Of a stretch of 64,000 bases of DNA, positions 7,038-15,467 are shown piece after piece (the stretch's first letter is position 1; each line of letters begins with the position of its first letter). The notes beneath the pieces are model-generated. The model was not told the origin of the DNA, did no database searches, and worked only from the letters and a program-made list of their open reading frames with translations. The stretch spans positions 1 through 64,000 of the forward strand of contig CALCVP010000058.1 of NCBI GenBank assembly GCA_937907705.1. The letters run 5' to 3'. This stretch comes from an uncultured Prevotella sp. GTDB lineage: Bacteria; Bacteroidota; Bacteroidia; Bacteroidales; Bacteroidaceae. The translations under genes and the position numbers were made by a program.

Positions 7038-7493
7038 TTACCATTTTAGATCATCGTTGAGTATTACGCCATCGGTCAATGCTGCATCATCATTGCCAAA
7101 ACTGTTGGCCTTGTACTGTATGCAGAGCATCAGCATAGGCTCATTGCCCGTATTCTTCAGCGCACGGCGGCCTTCTGGGGCTACGCGCACAATGCTGCCC
7201 TCGCTTACAGGGAAGACAGTGCCGTCTACTTGATATTCACCTTCGCCTTTGAGGATAAAGTAAAGCTCCTCATGAGTCTTGTGGGTATGCAGAAAACCGC
7301 TGTCTTGACCGGGAACCAAAGACTGAAAAGAAAGCTCTGCACCTGTGGTTTGAAGAGCTTGTCCTACAAATACTTTGCCTGGAATGACTACATCTGGCCC
7401 CAGATGTAGTTCATAGTCTTTTACTTCATTCAGCTTGCCAATGTTGACAGCGGTAAAGTTTTTACCGCTCTTTGTAGTCTTGATTTCTTTCAT
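7038..7493 (-). CDS. Cupin-domain protein
   Basis: A 151-residue small beta-barrel protein with cupin motif 1 HTHKTHEELYFILKGEGE (about residues 69-86) supplying two His and a Glu for metal binding, and a weaker motif 2 with no clear second His. The N-terminus has no signal peptide, so it is cytoplasmic. Related small cupins bind metals or act as mono- or dioxygenases or isomerases; the substrate is unknown. It is divergent from an HxlR-type regulator whose promoter region it shares, the usual arrangement of a stress-induced enzyme and its repressor. Confidence 0.8.
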   Translation of the reverse strand: MKEIKTTKSGKNFTAVNIGKLNEVKDYELHLGPDVVIPGKVFVGQALQTTGAELSFQSLVPGQDSGFLHTHKTHEELYFILKGEGEYQVDGTVFPVSEGSIVRVAPEGRRALKNTGNEPMLMLCIQYKANSFGNDDAALTDGVILNDDLKW

Positions 7494-7796
7494 AATGCTT
7501 ATTGTTTATAATATATTACTGCTTGTTGATAGTGGCAAAACCTCTGTGCGGGTGTGCAAACGGTTGTTGCCTGTTTGCGAGTAGGCTTGCCCTGTCTTTT
7601 TTACAAGTGCAAAATTACAATAAGAATGTGTATCAAACAAGTAGATACAGAGATGTAAGATAGTTACCTCAACGTAACCAATGGCTGGGAATAAGCGTTT
7701 TGCACATTACGAATTTACATAGTTTAACACATGGAGAGTTGCCTGATATTGTTCTGATAGTTACTTTTGTAGGCTAAATAACAAAAAGGGTGAATT
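7494..7796. promoter_or_regulatory. Divergent control region between the cupin and HxlR genes
   Basis: 303 bases without a gene. For the cupin gene a minus-strand -7 element is seen at 7610-7617 (TAATTTTG), giving a leader of about 110 nt. For the regulator, a -33-like GTTG (7738-7741), 20 bases and TACTTTTG (7762-7769) form a promoter about 25 bases before the start codon. No clear palindrome for the regulator was found by eye. Confidence 0.55.
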
Positions 7797-8165
7797 ATGA
7801 ACAGAACAGAACTTAGAGACAGCTTGTTTCCTAACTGTCCCATACGTAATGTGCTTTCCCGCATAGGCGACAAGTGGTCTATGCTGGTATTGTTTACACT
7901 TGAGCGCCAAGACCACATACGTTTTAAAGAATTACAGCGCAATGTGCCAGACATTTCGCAAAAAATGCTGACAGCTACACTGAAGACTTTAGAGGCTGAT
8001 GGACTGCTCCAGCGCAAGGCTTATGCCGAGGTTCCGCCCCGGGTGGAGTATTCGCTTTCTGATAGAGGACGCAGCTTGCTGCCACTGATAGACAATCTGT
8101 TGGTGTGGGCAACCAACAATATGGACGATATTATGGCAGCCCGGAAAAGCTATTTGCTGAAATAA
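7797..8165 (+). CDS. HxlR-family winged-helix regulator with a single N-terminal cysteine
   Basis: 122 residues with the HxlR pattern: CPIRNVLSRIGDKWSMLVLFTL at the N-terminus, a recognition region LQRNVPDISQKMLTATLKTLEADGLL and wing VPPRVEYSLSDRGRSLLPLI. Cys14 is the only cysteine; a cysteine near this place is the thiol redox sensor in YodB/HypR-type members, so response to electrophiles or disulfide stress is plausible, though with one cysteine sensing would have to be by adduct or intermolecular disulfide. It is divergent from the cupin gene, its likely target. Confidence 0.88.
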   Translation: MNRTELRDSLFPNCPIRNVLSRIGDKWSMLVLFTLERQDHIRFKELQRNVPDISQKMLTATLKTLEADGLLQRKAYAEVPPRVEYSLSDRGRSLLPLIDNLLVWATNNMDDIMAARKSYLLK

Positions 8166-8323
8166 AGGCTTTGTTTGCCTACTTCAATAGATGGACCAAA
8201 AGGCATGCTATACTCTTGTTCTTTAGAAAATGCAGGCAAGATTGACTGCAATATGCGTTTTCAACCTGCAAAAGTACCCGTTTTTGTCAAAGTAAACAGA
8301 ACAAGAGAAAAAAAATAAATTAG

Positions 8324-8376
8324 AGAATACACCGCTGACAAGACACGTCATTGCGTCCTTGTCAGCGGTGTATTCT
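8324..8376. terminator. Bidirectional terminator between hxlR-type gene and lipoprotein gene
   Basis: A perfect 19-bp inverted repeat, AGAATACACCGCTGACAAG at 8324-8342 and its complement at 8358-8376, with a 15-base loop. It is followed by a T-run on the plus strand and, read on the minus strand, by another T-run, so it can end both convergent transcripts. Confidence 0.85.
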
Positions 8377-8383
8377 GCTTTTT

Positions 8384-8821
8384 TTATTGATTGGTACAAA
8401 GGCCGTATTGCTTGAATTTGAATGTGAAGAATATATCACCTGCGGTAACAGTTACATGCATTGTACGGTAGTGAGGCGCAGTAGTTGGCTGTATCTTTAC
8501 TGTTACAGTGTTGTTTTCGCATGCAGAAGTAAGCCATGTTGTCTCAATCTTTTTAAAGTCCGTTTTGCCATCTGTCTCTGGTGGGTTATATCTTACAGAC
8601 TTTTCGTCTTCTGTTTGAACTACATCCGCCATCCAAGGACCGCTATAGTTTCTGCATTGAAACACAAAAGTTCCGCCATCCGAATCTACATAGATGTAGC
8701 CGTCTTTGGCTGTTGTTGCTGTGGTTTTCCATTTCATGGGTTCCCAATCGCCATCTTCTTTGCTGCATGATGTCAGGTATAGCGTGCAGATGAGCGCAAT
8801 ACATAGAAAGATATGTTTCAT
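8384..8821 (-). CDS. Small surface or periplasmic lipoprotein, BACON-like
   Basis: A 145-residue protein with a lipoprotein signal peptide (MKHIFLCIALICTLYLTSC, lipidated Cys at residue 19) followed by one beta-rich domain. The pattern 'VDSDGGTFVFQCRNYSGPWMADV...W L T SACENNTVTVKIQPTTAPHYRTMHVTVTAG' resembles the BACON/Ig-like domains common in Bacteroidales carbohydrate-binding lipoproteins, but the match is by eye. It stands alone, between terminators, with no Sus-like partners. Function unknown; a single-domain exported protein. Confidence 0.65.
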   Translation of the reverse strand: MKHIFLCIALICTLYLTSCSKEDGDWEPMKWKTTATTAKDGYIYVDSDGGTFVFQCRNYSGPWMADVVQTEDEKSVRYNPPETDGKTDFKKIETTWLTSACENNTVTVKIQPTTAPHYRTMHVTVTAGDIFFTFKFKQYGLCTNQ

Positions 8822-8940
8822 AATTGAAAGATTAAATGTATAATATTAAGTATCGTTTATAGATTAAACGTAAACAAATCTCTAATTTTGCATGTGAGAC
8901 ATAAATATTTTTTTCGTGTAGAATATAAGTTTTGTTCGTG

Positions 8941-8997
8941 TAACAAGAAAACGGTAAAACCTTGTTTTCTGCAAAAGGCTTTACCGCTTTCTTGTTA
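8941..8997 (-). terminator. Hairpin after trxA
   Basis: TAACAAGAAA (8941-8950) pairs with TTTCTTGTTA (8988-8997), and the inner CGGTAAA (8952-8958) pairs with TTTACCG (8980-8986), giving a long stem with one mismatch. It lies downstream of trxA on the minus strand. A second short stem, TTGCCTTA/TAAGGCAA, sits at about 9002-9025. Neither has a strong T-run on the minus strand. Confidence 0.55.
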
Positions 8998-9043
8998 GTT
9001 ATTTGCCTTATTGTTGGATAAGGCAATTCTTCTTTACGCTTGC

Positions 9044-9358
9044 TTAGAGCAGAGCGTTTACTTTTTTCTCAAGATCAGACTTCTTGATGGCACCTACATG
9101 CTTGTCTACCACTTCGCCATTCTTGATGAACAGCAGGGTAGGAATGTTGCGAACGCCAAATTCCATAGCGAGATCATCGTTCTCTTCAACATCGCATTTG
9201 CCGACAACTACTTTGCCGTCGAACTCTTCTGCTACTTCAGCTACAATTGGAGCGATAGCTCTGCAAGGACCACACCATGTAGCCCAAAAGTCTACTACTA
9301 ATGGGAGATTGCCATTTTTCAAGCTCTCAAAATTCTCTTTTGTGATTTGTACTTCCAT
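9044..9358 (-). CDS. trxA: Thioredoxin
   Basis: 104 residues, the normal thioredoxin length, with the active site WATWCGPCRAIAP (Cys33-Gly-Pro-Cys36 region) and the cis-proline segment RNIPTLLFIKNGE. It is cytoplasmic (no signal peptide) and reduces protein disulfides, being re-reduced by thioredoxin reductase. It lies about 200 bases downstream of dnaE on the same strand, a common Bacteroidales order, but the spacing leaves room for its own promoter. Confidence 0.97.
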   Translation of the reverse strand: MEVQITKENFESLKNGNLPLVVDFWATWCGPCRAIAPIVAEVAEEFDGKVVVGKCDVEENDDLAMEFGVRNIPTLLFIKNGEVVDKHVGAIKKSDLEKKVNALL

Positions 9359-9564
9359 TTGTTTTTACTTGTTAAATTGTTATTTAATTGTTCTTGGTAT
9401 GTTATTTCTCTGTTCCTACTTCCTTCTAACAGGATACTAAAGGAGTCCTCGTGCTTGTCTTTACCACTGATGATGGGGTGACACGTAGACGATTTGATAT
9501 AAATGATGGAGCAAACATTATGCCAATGGATGCAAGATACAGCACTTATACCTATTAAAAGATG

Positions 9565-12500
9565 TTAGTTAATCTTATAAGCAAGTCCCTTCTTGTCTTT
9601 GATGAACATCATGAGGTCTCTTGATATATCTATTTTATTGCTTTTGCTTCTTACCATAAATGGGCGGTGGCTGTTGCTGTCGTTGATTTGAAAATACAGT
9701 TGTGTATCGCCAGGATGGTCTTTTATGATGGTAACAAGGTCGGAAACGACAGTATCTTCCAATTCTTCAGCATTGAGCGTAATGGTCAAGCTGTTTACTT
9801 GAGTGTCCTTGACAGTTTGCATATACTGTATGTCTGTAACTCTCATTTCCTTTATGTCAGAGTTATGAAATCGTTGTACAAACTGTGCTTTGACCATTAC
9901 GGTGCTTCCTTCGATAAGTATGCCTTTCCATTTGCCCCACTCTTCGCCGAAGAACGGTATCTCACCGGCACCCTCAAAGTCTTCTATTGTAACGAAGCCA
10001 CATGGCTTTCCTTGCTTGGTAAAGGTGCTTCTTACAGCCGTTACGATGCCACCCAATATCACCTCTTGCTTTTTTGCCAACTCTTGTCGGTCGGCTAACT
10101 CTGCACAATGGGTGTTACAAAGGTCTTTCAGGATAAATTCAAATTCGTCAAGCGGGTGCGCTGAAAGGTATATACCTACCAAATCGCGCTCTTTGTTAAG
10201 CTTTTCTATCATGCTCCAAGGCTCAGCTTGAGGCACTTGTGGCGTGGCTATTTCAATGGCATCCAGTCCTCCGAAAAGTGAGTTTTGGGCTTCATGCTGC
10301 TCTTGTTGGTACAATTGTCCGTAGCGAGAGAGGGCTTCCAAGAAGGTGCGGTGGTCGCTGTTGCGCTCAAAATAAGCTTCGCGTGGAATTTTGAAACTGT
10401 CAAAGCCGCCACTGAGAGCAAGGCTTTCAAGTGCTTTACTGTTTACTGCTGACAAGTTGACACGCTGCACAAAGTCGAAAATATCCTTGTAAACGCCATT
10501 CTTTTCACGCTCATCTATGATGGCTTGGGCAGCGGCATCGCCCATACCTTTGATGGCACCGAGACCGAAACGTATTTCACCTTTTTTGTTGGCACTGAAC
10601 TTTTGGCGGCTCTCATTGACGTCAGGGCCCAGACAGGGAATATTCATAGCCTGACATTCGCTCATCAATTTGGTTATCTTTGCAATGTCGTTAAGGCATC
10701 GGCTCATGTTTCCGGCCATAAATTCGGCAGGGTAGTGAGCCTTGAGATAAGCGGTTTGGTAAGCCACCCACGAATAACAGGTAGCGTGACTCTTGTTGAA
10801 AGCGTAGGATGCAAACTTCTCCCAGTCGGCCCAAATCTTCTCAAGTACTTTCGGATCATGCCCGTTAGCTTGTCCGCCTTTGATGAATTTAGGCTTCATT
10901 GCATCTACAATGGCTTTTTTCTTTTTACCCATTGCCTTACGCAAAGCATCACTTTCACCACGCGTAAAGTTAGCCAATTGCCTTGAGAGAAGCATCACTT
11001 GCTCTTGATAAACGGTAATGCCATAAGTGTCTTTGAGATATTTTTCCATGCATGGAATATCATATTTTATCTCTTCCTTACCGTTTTTGCGGGCAATGAA
11101 TGATGGAATGTAGTCCATAGGTCCTGGCCGGTAGAGGGCATTCATGGCTATCAAGTCTTCAAAGACGGTAGGTTTCAGCTCCCGAAGATACTTCTGCATA
11201 CCTGCTGACTCAAACTGGAAAGTGCCTATGGTGCGCCCTTCTTGGTAGAGTTTGTAGGTGAGTTCATCGTCAATAGGTATCTTGTCTAAGTCCACGTCTA
11301 TGCCTTCTGTAACCTTGATATTCTCTACTGCCTCTTTCAGAATGGACAATGTGCTAAGTCCGAGAAAGTCCATCTTGATGAGTCCTGTCTCTTCTATTAC
11401 GTGTCCATCGTATTGTGTTGCCAGTAGCTTATGGCCGGGGTCCGACTTGTCTTCAGCGGTACTTACGGGCACCCAATCGCTAATGGCATCTCTACAAATA
11501 ATGGTTCCGCATGCATGAATGCCTGTTCCACGCACGGTACCCTCCAGCATCTTGGCATATTTTATGGTGTTGCTGAGCTGTGGGTCGGTGCTTGCTTCTG
11601 CTTCTCTCAGTTCCGGTACACATTTGATAGCATTGGGCAAATTCATTTTAAGGCCGTCTGGCAGCCTGTCGGGGATGGCTTTGCACAGGCGGTTAGACAC
11701 GTCAAGCGGCAGCTTCTCCACACGTGCTACGTCTTTGATGGAGTTTTTCGTGGCCATGGTACCATAGGTAATGATGTGTGCCACCTTGTCGTGTCCATAC
11801 TTGTCTTCTACCCATTCGAGCACTTTTCCGCGCCCGTCATCATCAAAGTCGGTATCAATATCAGGCAGAGAGATACGGTCAGGATTTAAGAAACGCTCAA
11901 ACAGCAAGTCGTATTTGATAGGGTCTATCTTGGTGATACCCAGACAATAGGCTACAACAGAGCCTGCTGCAGAGCCACGTCCTGGCCCTACCATTACTCC
12001 TAACTTGTCTCTTGCAGAGTTGATAAAGTCTTGTACAATGAGGAAGTAGCCAGGGAAACCCATGGTCTTCATGATATGCAGCTCGAATTTTACACGGTCA
12101 TAGACATCCTTTGGTATGGGGTCGCCGTATAATCGCTTAGCTCCATCATAGGCCAATTTGGCCAAATAGTCAGCTTCAAACTTGATGCGGTATATCTTTT
12201 CGTACCCTCCGAGGTGCTTGATTTTCTTTTCGCCTTCTTCTGGCGACAAGGGATTTTCTCCGTTTTCATCAGTGGTAAACTCATCATAGAGCTGTTTCTC
12301 GGTGTATTTCCGGCGCACATCCTCTTCTGTTCCAAACTCTGCAGGAATAGGAAAGAATGGCATGATAGGGTCATGGTCTATGCTATATGTCTCTACCTTA
12401 TCAAGTATTTCAAGCGTATTGGCCAGTGCTTCGGGATGGTCGCTGAACACTTCGTTCATCTCTTCACGTGTCTTGAACCATTCTTGCTTGGAATAGAGCA

Positions 12501-13272
12501 TGCGCTTAGGGTCGTCAAGATCCTTACCCGTAGCCAAACAGAGCAGGTGGTCGTGGGCTTCGGCGTTGTCTTCGTCTACAAAGTGCGCATCGTTGGTGCA
12601 CACACACTTGATGCCATACTCCTTGGCAAGCTTCAGCAGCATTTCATTGGCACGCTGTTGCAGCGGATAAGTCTCGCGATTGGCACGCTGATGCGGGTTG
12701 GTAACTTTGTGGCGTTGCAGCTCAAGGTAGTAGTCTTGTCCGAACACGCGGTGATACCATTCTATGGCTTCTCTGGCACCGGCTATGTCGCCCTTTAAAA
12801 TCTTGGAGGGAACTTCGCCCGCTATACACGCAGAACACACGATAAGGTCCTCATGGTATTTCTCAAGGTCTTTGCGGTCTGTACGCGGTCGCTGGTAATA
12901 GCCATCTACCCAAGCCCTTGACACGAGCTTGATAAGGTTCTTGTAGCCATGATAGTTTTTGGCAAGTACAATGAGGTGGTAACCACTCATGTCGCCCATG
13001 TCTTTTACTTTGTCTTCTTTGGTGCGGTGTGCTACATACATCTCGCACCCGAAGATGGGCTTGAAAGGCTCTTTCCCTTCATCTTTCAGCTTGCCATTGA
13101 CCTTCTTGCAGTAGTTATAGAATTCTTTGATACCAAACATGTTGCCATGGTCTGTGATTGCCATGCCACGCATGCCGTTGCCTATAGCTTTGTCTACAAG
13201 TTTCTGAATGCTTGACTGTCCGTCGAGGATAGAATAGTAAGTGTGTACGTGTAGGTGAACAAAGTCTTGCAT
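9565..13272 (-). CDS. dnaE: DNA polymerase III subunit alpha
   Basis: A 1,235-residue replicative polymerase. Order of domains: PHP domain at the N-terminus (HVHTYYSILDGQ from residue 6, and TDHGNMFG), palm with the catalytic aspartates in PDIDTDFDDDGRG (about residue 470), fingers, tandem helix-hairpin-helix region (FGLGAIKGMG) and a C-terminal OB fold (GGIVTAVRSTFTKQGKPCGFVTIED). The frame is open 135 bases further upstream, but MQDFVHLHVH at 13272 is the family start, and the promoter at 13305-13336 and the divergent psd gene exclude the longer form. Essential for chromosome replication. Confidence 0.97.
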   Translation of the reverse strand: MQDFVHLHVHTYYSILDGQSSIQKLVDKAIGNGMRGMAITDHGNMFGIKEFYNYCKKVNGKLKDEGKEPFKPIFGCEMYVAHRTKEDKVKDMGDMSGYHLIVLAKNYHGYKNLIKLVSRAWVDGYYQRPRTDRKDLEKYHEDLIVCSACIAGEVPSKILKGDIAGAREAIEWYHRVFGQDYYLELQRHKVTNPHQRANRETYPLQQRANEMLLKLAKEYGIKCVCTNDAHFVDEDNAEAHDHLLCLATGKDLDDPKRMLYSKQEWFKTREEMNEVFSDHPEALANTLEILDKVETYSIDHDPIMPFFPIPAEFGTEEDVRRKYTEKQLYDEFTTDENGENPLSPEEGEKKIKHLGGYEKIYRIKFEADYLAKLAYDGAKRLYGDPIPKDVYDRVKFELHIMKTMGFPGYFLIVQDFINSARDKLGVMVGPGRGSAAGSVVAYCLGITKIDPIKYDLLFERFLNPDRISLPDIDTDFDDDGRGKVLEWVEDKYGHDKVAHIITYGTMATKNSIKDVARVEKLPLDVSNRLCKAIPDRLPDGLKMNLPNAIKCVPELREAEASTDPQLSNTIKYAKMLEGTVRGTGIHACGTIICRDAISDWVPVSTAEDKSDPGHKLLATQYDGHVIEETGLIKMDFLGLSTLSILKEAVENIKVTEGIDVDLDKIPIDDELTYKLYQEGRTIGTFQFESAGMQKYLRELKPTVFEDLIAMNALYRPGPMDYIPSFIARKNGKEEIKYDIPCMEKYLKDTYGITVYQEQVMLLSRQLANFTRGESDALRKAMGKKKKAIVDAMKPKFIKGGQANGHDPKVLEKIWADWEKFASYAFNKSHATCYSWVAYQTAYLKAHYPAEFMAGNMSRCLNDIAKITKLMSECQAMNIPCLGPDVNESRQKFSANKKGEIRFGLGAIKGMGDAAAQAIIDEREKNGVYKDIFDFVQRVNLSAVNSKALESLALSGGFDSFKIPREAYFERNSDHRTFLEALSRYGQLYQQEQHEAQNSLFGGLDAIEIATPQVPQAEPWSMIEKLNKERDLVGIYLSAHPLDEFEFILKDLCNTHCAELADRQELAKKQEVILGGIVTAVRSTFTKQGKPCGFVTIEDFEGAGEIPFFGEEWGKWKGILIEGSTVMVKAQFVQRFHNSDIKEMRVTDIQYMQTVKDTQVNSLTITLNAEELEDTVVSDLVTIIKDHPGDTQLYFQINDSNSHRPFMVRSKSNKIDISRDLMMFIKDKKGLAYKIN

Positions 13273-13304
13273 ATATAATTTTGATTTTTTGCAAATTTGA
13301 AGGT

Positions 13305-13336
13305 CAAAGTTATTGCTAAAAAGTGAGATAGCCAAA
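13305..13336 (-). promoter_or_regulatory. dnaE promoter
   Basis: On the minus strand TTTG (complement of CAAA at 13333-13336), 20 bases, TAACTTTG (complement of 13305-13312). Full consensus; the start would be about 25 bases before the ATG at 13272. Confidence 0.75.
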
Positions 13337-13352
13337 AGAATGGAATGAAAAA

Positions 13353-13384
13353 TTTGCCGTTTACGTAAAAAAGGTGTACCTTTG
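13353..13384 (+). promoter_or_regulatory. psd promoter
   Basis: TTTG (13353-13356), 20 bases, TACCTTTG (13377-13384). The expected transcription start near 13391 decides for the ATG at 13415 as the psd start rather than an earlier in-frame TTG inside the promoter. Confidence 0.78.
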
Positions 13385-13414
13385 CACACGATTTTTGCAC
13401 TCCACACTTTTACT

Positions 13415-14104
13415 ATGGGAAGAAGAATAAAGAAGATAAAGAACGTAAGAATACATCGCGAAGGTACTGATACCTTGGTCTATAGCCTTATAGCTATAGT
13501 TGCTATTGCGCTCATTCTTTGGTTCTATGTGGACAACAAGATACCATTTTGGTTCTTTGTTGTCGTATTTGGAGTGGTCTATAGCATTGTGCTGAATTTC
13601 TTCCGTTGCCCTAAGCGTTTCTTTGATGCAGACACCGAGAAGGTGGTTGTGGCCCCTGCCGACGGCAAGGTGGTTGTAATAGAAGAGGTAATGGAGGACG
13701 AATATTTTCACGAAAAGCGCCTTATGGTCAGTATATTCATGAGTTTGTTCAACGTGCATGCCAACTGGTTTCCGGTAGATGGAAAGGTAAAGTTTGTGCA
13801 TCACCAAGATGGCAACTACCATAAAGCATGGCTTCCGAAAGCCAGTGAAGAGAATGAGCACGCTGATGTGATGCTGGAGACCCCTGAAGGTACCGATATT
13901 TTGTGTCGGCAAATAGCGGGTGCGGTAGCTCGCCGCATCGTAACTTATGCCAAGGCCGATGAAGATTGCTATATAGACGAGCATCTTGGCTTCATCAAGT
14001 TTGGCTCTCGTGTGGATGTATATCTGCCACTTGATGCTGAAGTATGTGTCAAGATGGGTCAGTCTACAACAGGAAACCGTACTGTCATTGCCCGCTTGAA
14101 GTAG
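13415..14104 (+). CDS. psd: Phosphatidylserine decarboxylase
   Basis: A 229-residue decarboxylase of the short bacterial type that turns phosphatidylserine into phosphatidylethanolamine at the inner membrane. An N-terminal basic stretch and two hydrophobic segments (about residues 22-58) anchor it. The core has VVAPADGKVVVIEE, NVHANWFPVDG and the self-cleavage site KFGSRVDVYLP near the C-terminus, where the serine after glycine becomes the pyruvoyl cofactor of the small subunit. It is followed after 180 bases by pssA, which makes its substrate, so the pair covers phosphatidylethanolamine synthesis. Confidence 0.95.
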   Translation: MGRRIKKIKNVRIHREGTDTLVYSLIAIVAIALILWFYVDNKIPFWFFVVVFGVVYSIVLNFFRCPKRFFDADTEKVVVAPADGKVVVIEEVMEDEYFHEKRLMVSIFMSLFNVHANWFPVDGKVKFVHHQDGNYHKAWLPKASEENEHADVMLETPEGTDILCRQIAGAVARRIVTYAKADEDCYIDEHLGFIKFGSRVDVYLPLDAEVCVKMGQSTTGNRTVIARLK

Positions 14105-14284
14105 GCAATGACATTCTTTTTGCACTATCAACATTCATAAAGCAGCCAGACAGGTCAGCGTGATGCCATGACAAAGGCAGTGTTGCTTTTCTCTGTCAAG
14201 AGCACTGTAAGCCTTCTGTTTGGCATTTGTGGCGTTGCGTTAAGGCCACAGCCGTTTCTTATTTGTTAAACAGTTTATGCAGAT

Positions 14285-14998
14285 ATGGCTAACATTATTG
14301 TTAAAAACATTCCCAATTCCATTACTTGCTGTAACCTTATTTCCGGTTGCATAGCTACTGCTTATGCTTTTGGAGCGCAGCCCGACATGGCTCTTCTCTT
14401 TATAGTAATAGGCGCAGTGTTTGACTTTTTTGATGGCATGAGTGCCCGCTTGTTGCATGTGTCATCGCCTATTGGCAAGGAACTCGACTCTTTGGCCGAT
14501 GATGTTACCTTCGGCGTAGCTCCTGCCACCATACTTTTCTCTCAATTGCTGACAATGAATTATCCTTCTTTTCTTGAGCCTTTGCGCCCCGTGTTGCCTT
14601 ATTGCGCTTACATTATGGCGGCTTTCTCGGCGCTTCGTTTGGCTAAGTTTAATTTGGATACCCGTCAGACCACCTCTTTTATAGGCATGCCTACACCTGC
14701 CAATGCTCTCTTTTGGGGCTCGCTGGTGGTAGGAGGCAACAGTCTGCTTGAGTGCTCGCCTTATATGGTGTTTGTGGTGATAGCCCTTATGCTGCTGTGC
14801 AGTTATACGATGGTGAGCGAGATACCCATGTTTGCTTTGAAGTTCAAGCAGTGGGGTTGGGCTGGCAATGAGGTGAAATACGTGTTTATTATTAGCTGCA
14901 TACCATTACTGGCGATTTTCGGCATCTCTGGCTTTGCCGTGATTATAGCTTGGTATGTGGTGTTATCTATTTATGTAAATGGCAAGAACAAGAAATGA
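14285..14998 (+). CDS. pssA: CDP-diacylglycerol-serine O-phosphatidyltransferase
   Basis: A 237-residue polytopic membrane enzyme that joins CDP-diacylglycerol and serine to phosphatidylserine. The CDP-alcohol phosphatidyltransferase signature is intact: FDFFDGMSARLLHVSSPIGK followed by ELDSLAD (about residues 46-72), the DG..AR........G...D...D metal site. About seven hydrophobic segments follow. It acts just before psd in the same pathway. Its stop codon overlaps the start of the next gene (ATGA at 14995). Confidence 0.96.
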   Translation: MANIIVKNIPNSITCCNLISGCIATAYAFGAQPDMALLFIVIGAVFDFFDGMSARLLHVSSPIGKELDSLADDVTFGVAPATILFSQLLTMNYPSFLEPLRPVLPYCAYIMAAFSALRLAKFNLDTRQTTSFIGMPTPANALFWGSLVVGGNSLLECSPYMVFVVIALMLLCSYTMVSEIPMFALKFKQWGWAGNEVKYVFIISCIPLLAIFGISGFAVIIAWYVVLSIYVNGKNKK

Positions 14999-15330
14999 TT
15001 TCCTTCTTTTTTAGCTTTATATTTTTGCTCATTTTTTGCTTTATTGTGGGCATGTGTATGGTGGCTTTCCGTGTCTATCGCATGATACACCATGCCAAGA
15101 AGCAGTTTCGCGATTTTCAGGATATGGCTGGCGGTGGCTCGCACGGCAGTTACCGGGCGGGCAATGCAGGCTATTCGCAGCAGAATACCGCTGCAAATAA
15201 TTCAACTGCCGACAACAGTTATGTAAATAATGAAGTGCTGATAGACCAGCGCTCGCAAGAAGAGCGCGACCGAAAGATATTTTCCGACCAAGAAGGTGAA
15301 TATGTAGATTATGTAGAAGAGAAGAAGTAG
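14995..15330 (+). CDS. DUF4834-type small membrane protein
   Basis: 111 residues starting at the ATG that overlaps the pssA stop; an earlier in-frame start lies inside pssA and is unlikely. One long hydrophobic helix (ISFFFSFIFLLIFCFIVGMC, about residues 2-24) anchors a basic and then glycine-, asparagine- and glutamate-rich cytoplasmic tail ending in a DREGEYVDYVEEKK-like acidic stretch. This matches the Bacteroidetes DUF4834 family, often found after pssA. Function unknown; co-expression with phospholipid synthesis is implied by the overlap. Confidence 0.8.
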   Translation: MISFFFSFIFLLIFCFIVGMCMVAFRVYRMIHHAKKQFRDFQDMAGGGSHGSYRAGNAGYSQQNTAANNSTADNSYVNNEVLIDQRSQEERDRKIFSDQEGEYVDYVEEKK

Positions 15331-15467
15331 AATGGCAGCAATGTTCTGCGCTGTTTCCCTTCTTGTCGCCTTTACTTGCCTTGAAAAAGGCTGCAAGATG
15401 AGGCATGTATGGATGGGTGTCATCTTACTGAGAACCTGAAACAAACTATAATTAAAAACAATTAATC

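Noticed and set aside
6842..7060. Plus-strand frame of 72 codons after the small RNA
   Set aside because: It begins right after a strong terminator, has no promoter or family features, and overlaps the cupin gene end.
8832..9026. 64-codon minus-strand frame between trxA and the lipoprotein gene
   Set aside because: Runs through the terminator hairpin; no initiation signals.
12214..12798. 194-codon plus-strand frame
   Set aside because: Lies entirely inside dnaE on the other strand; an antisense shadow.
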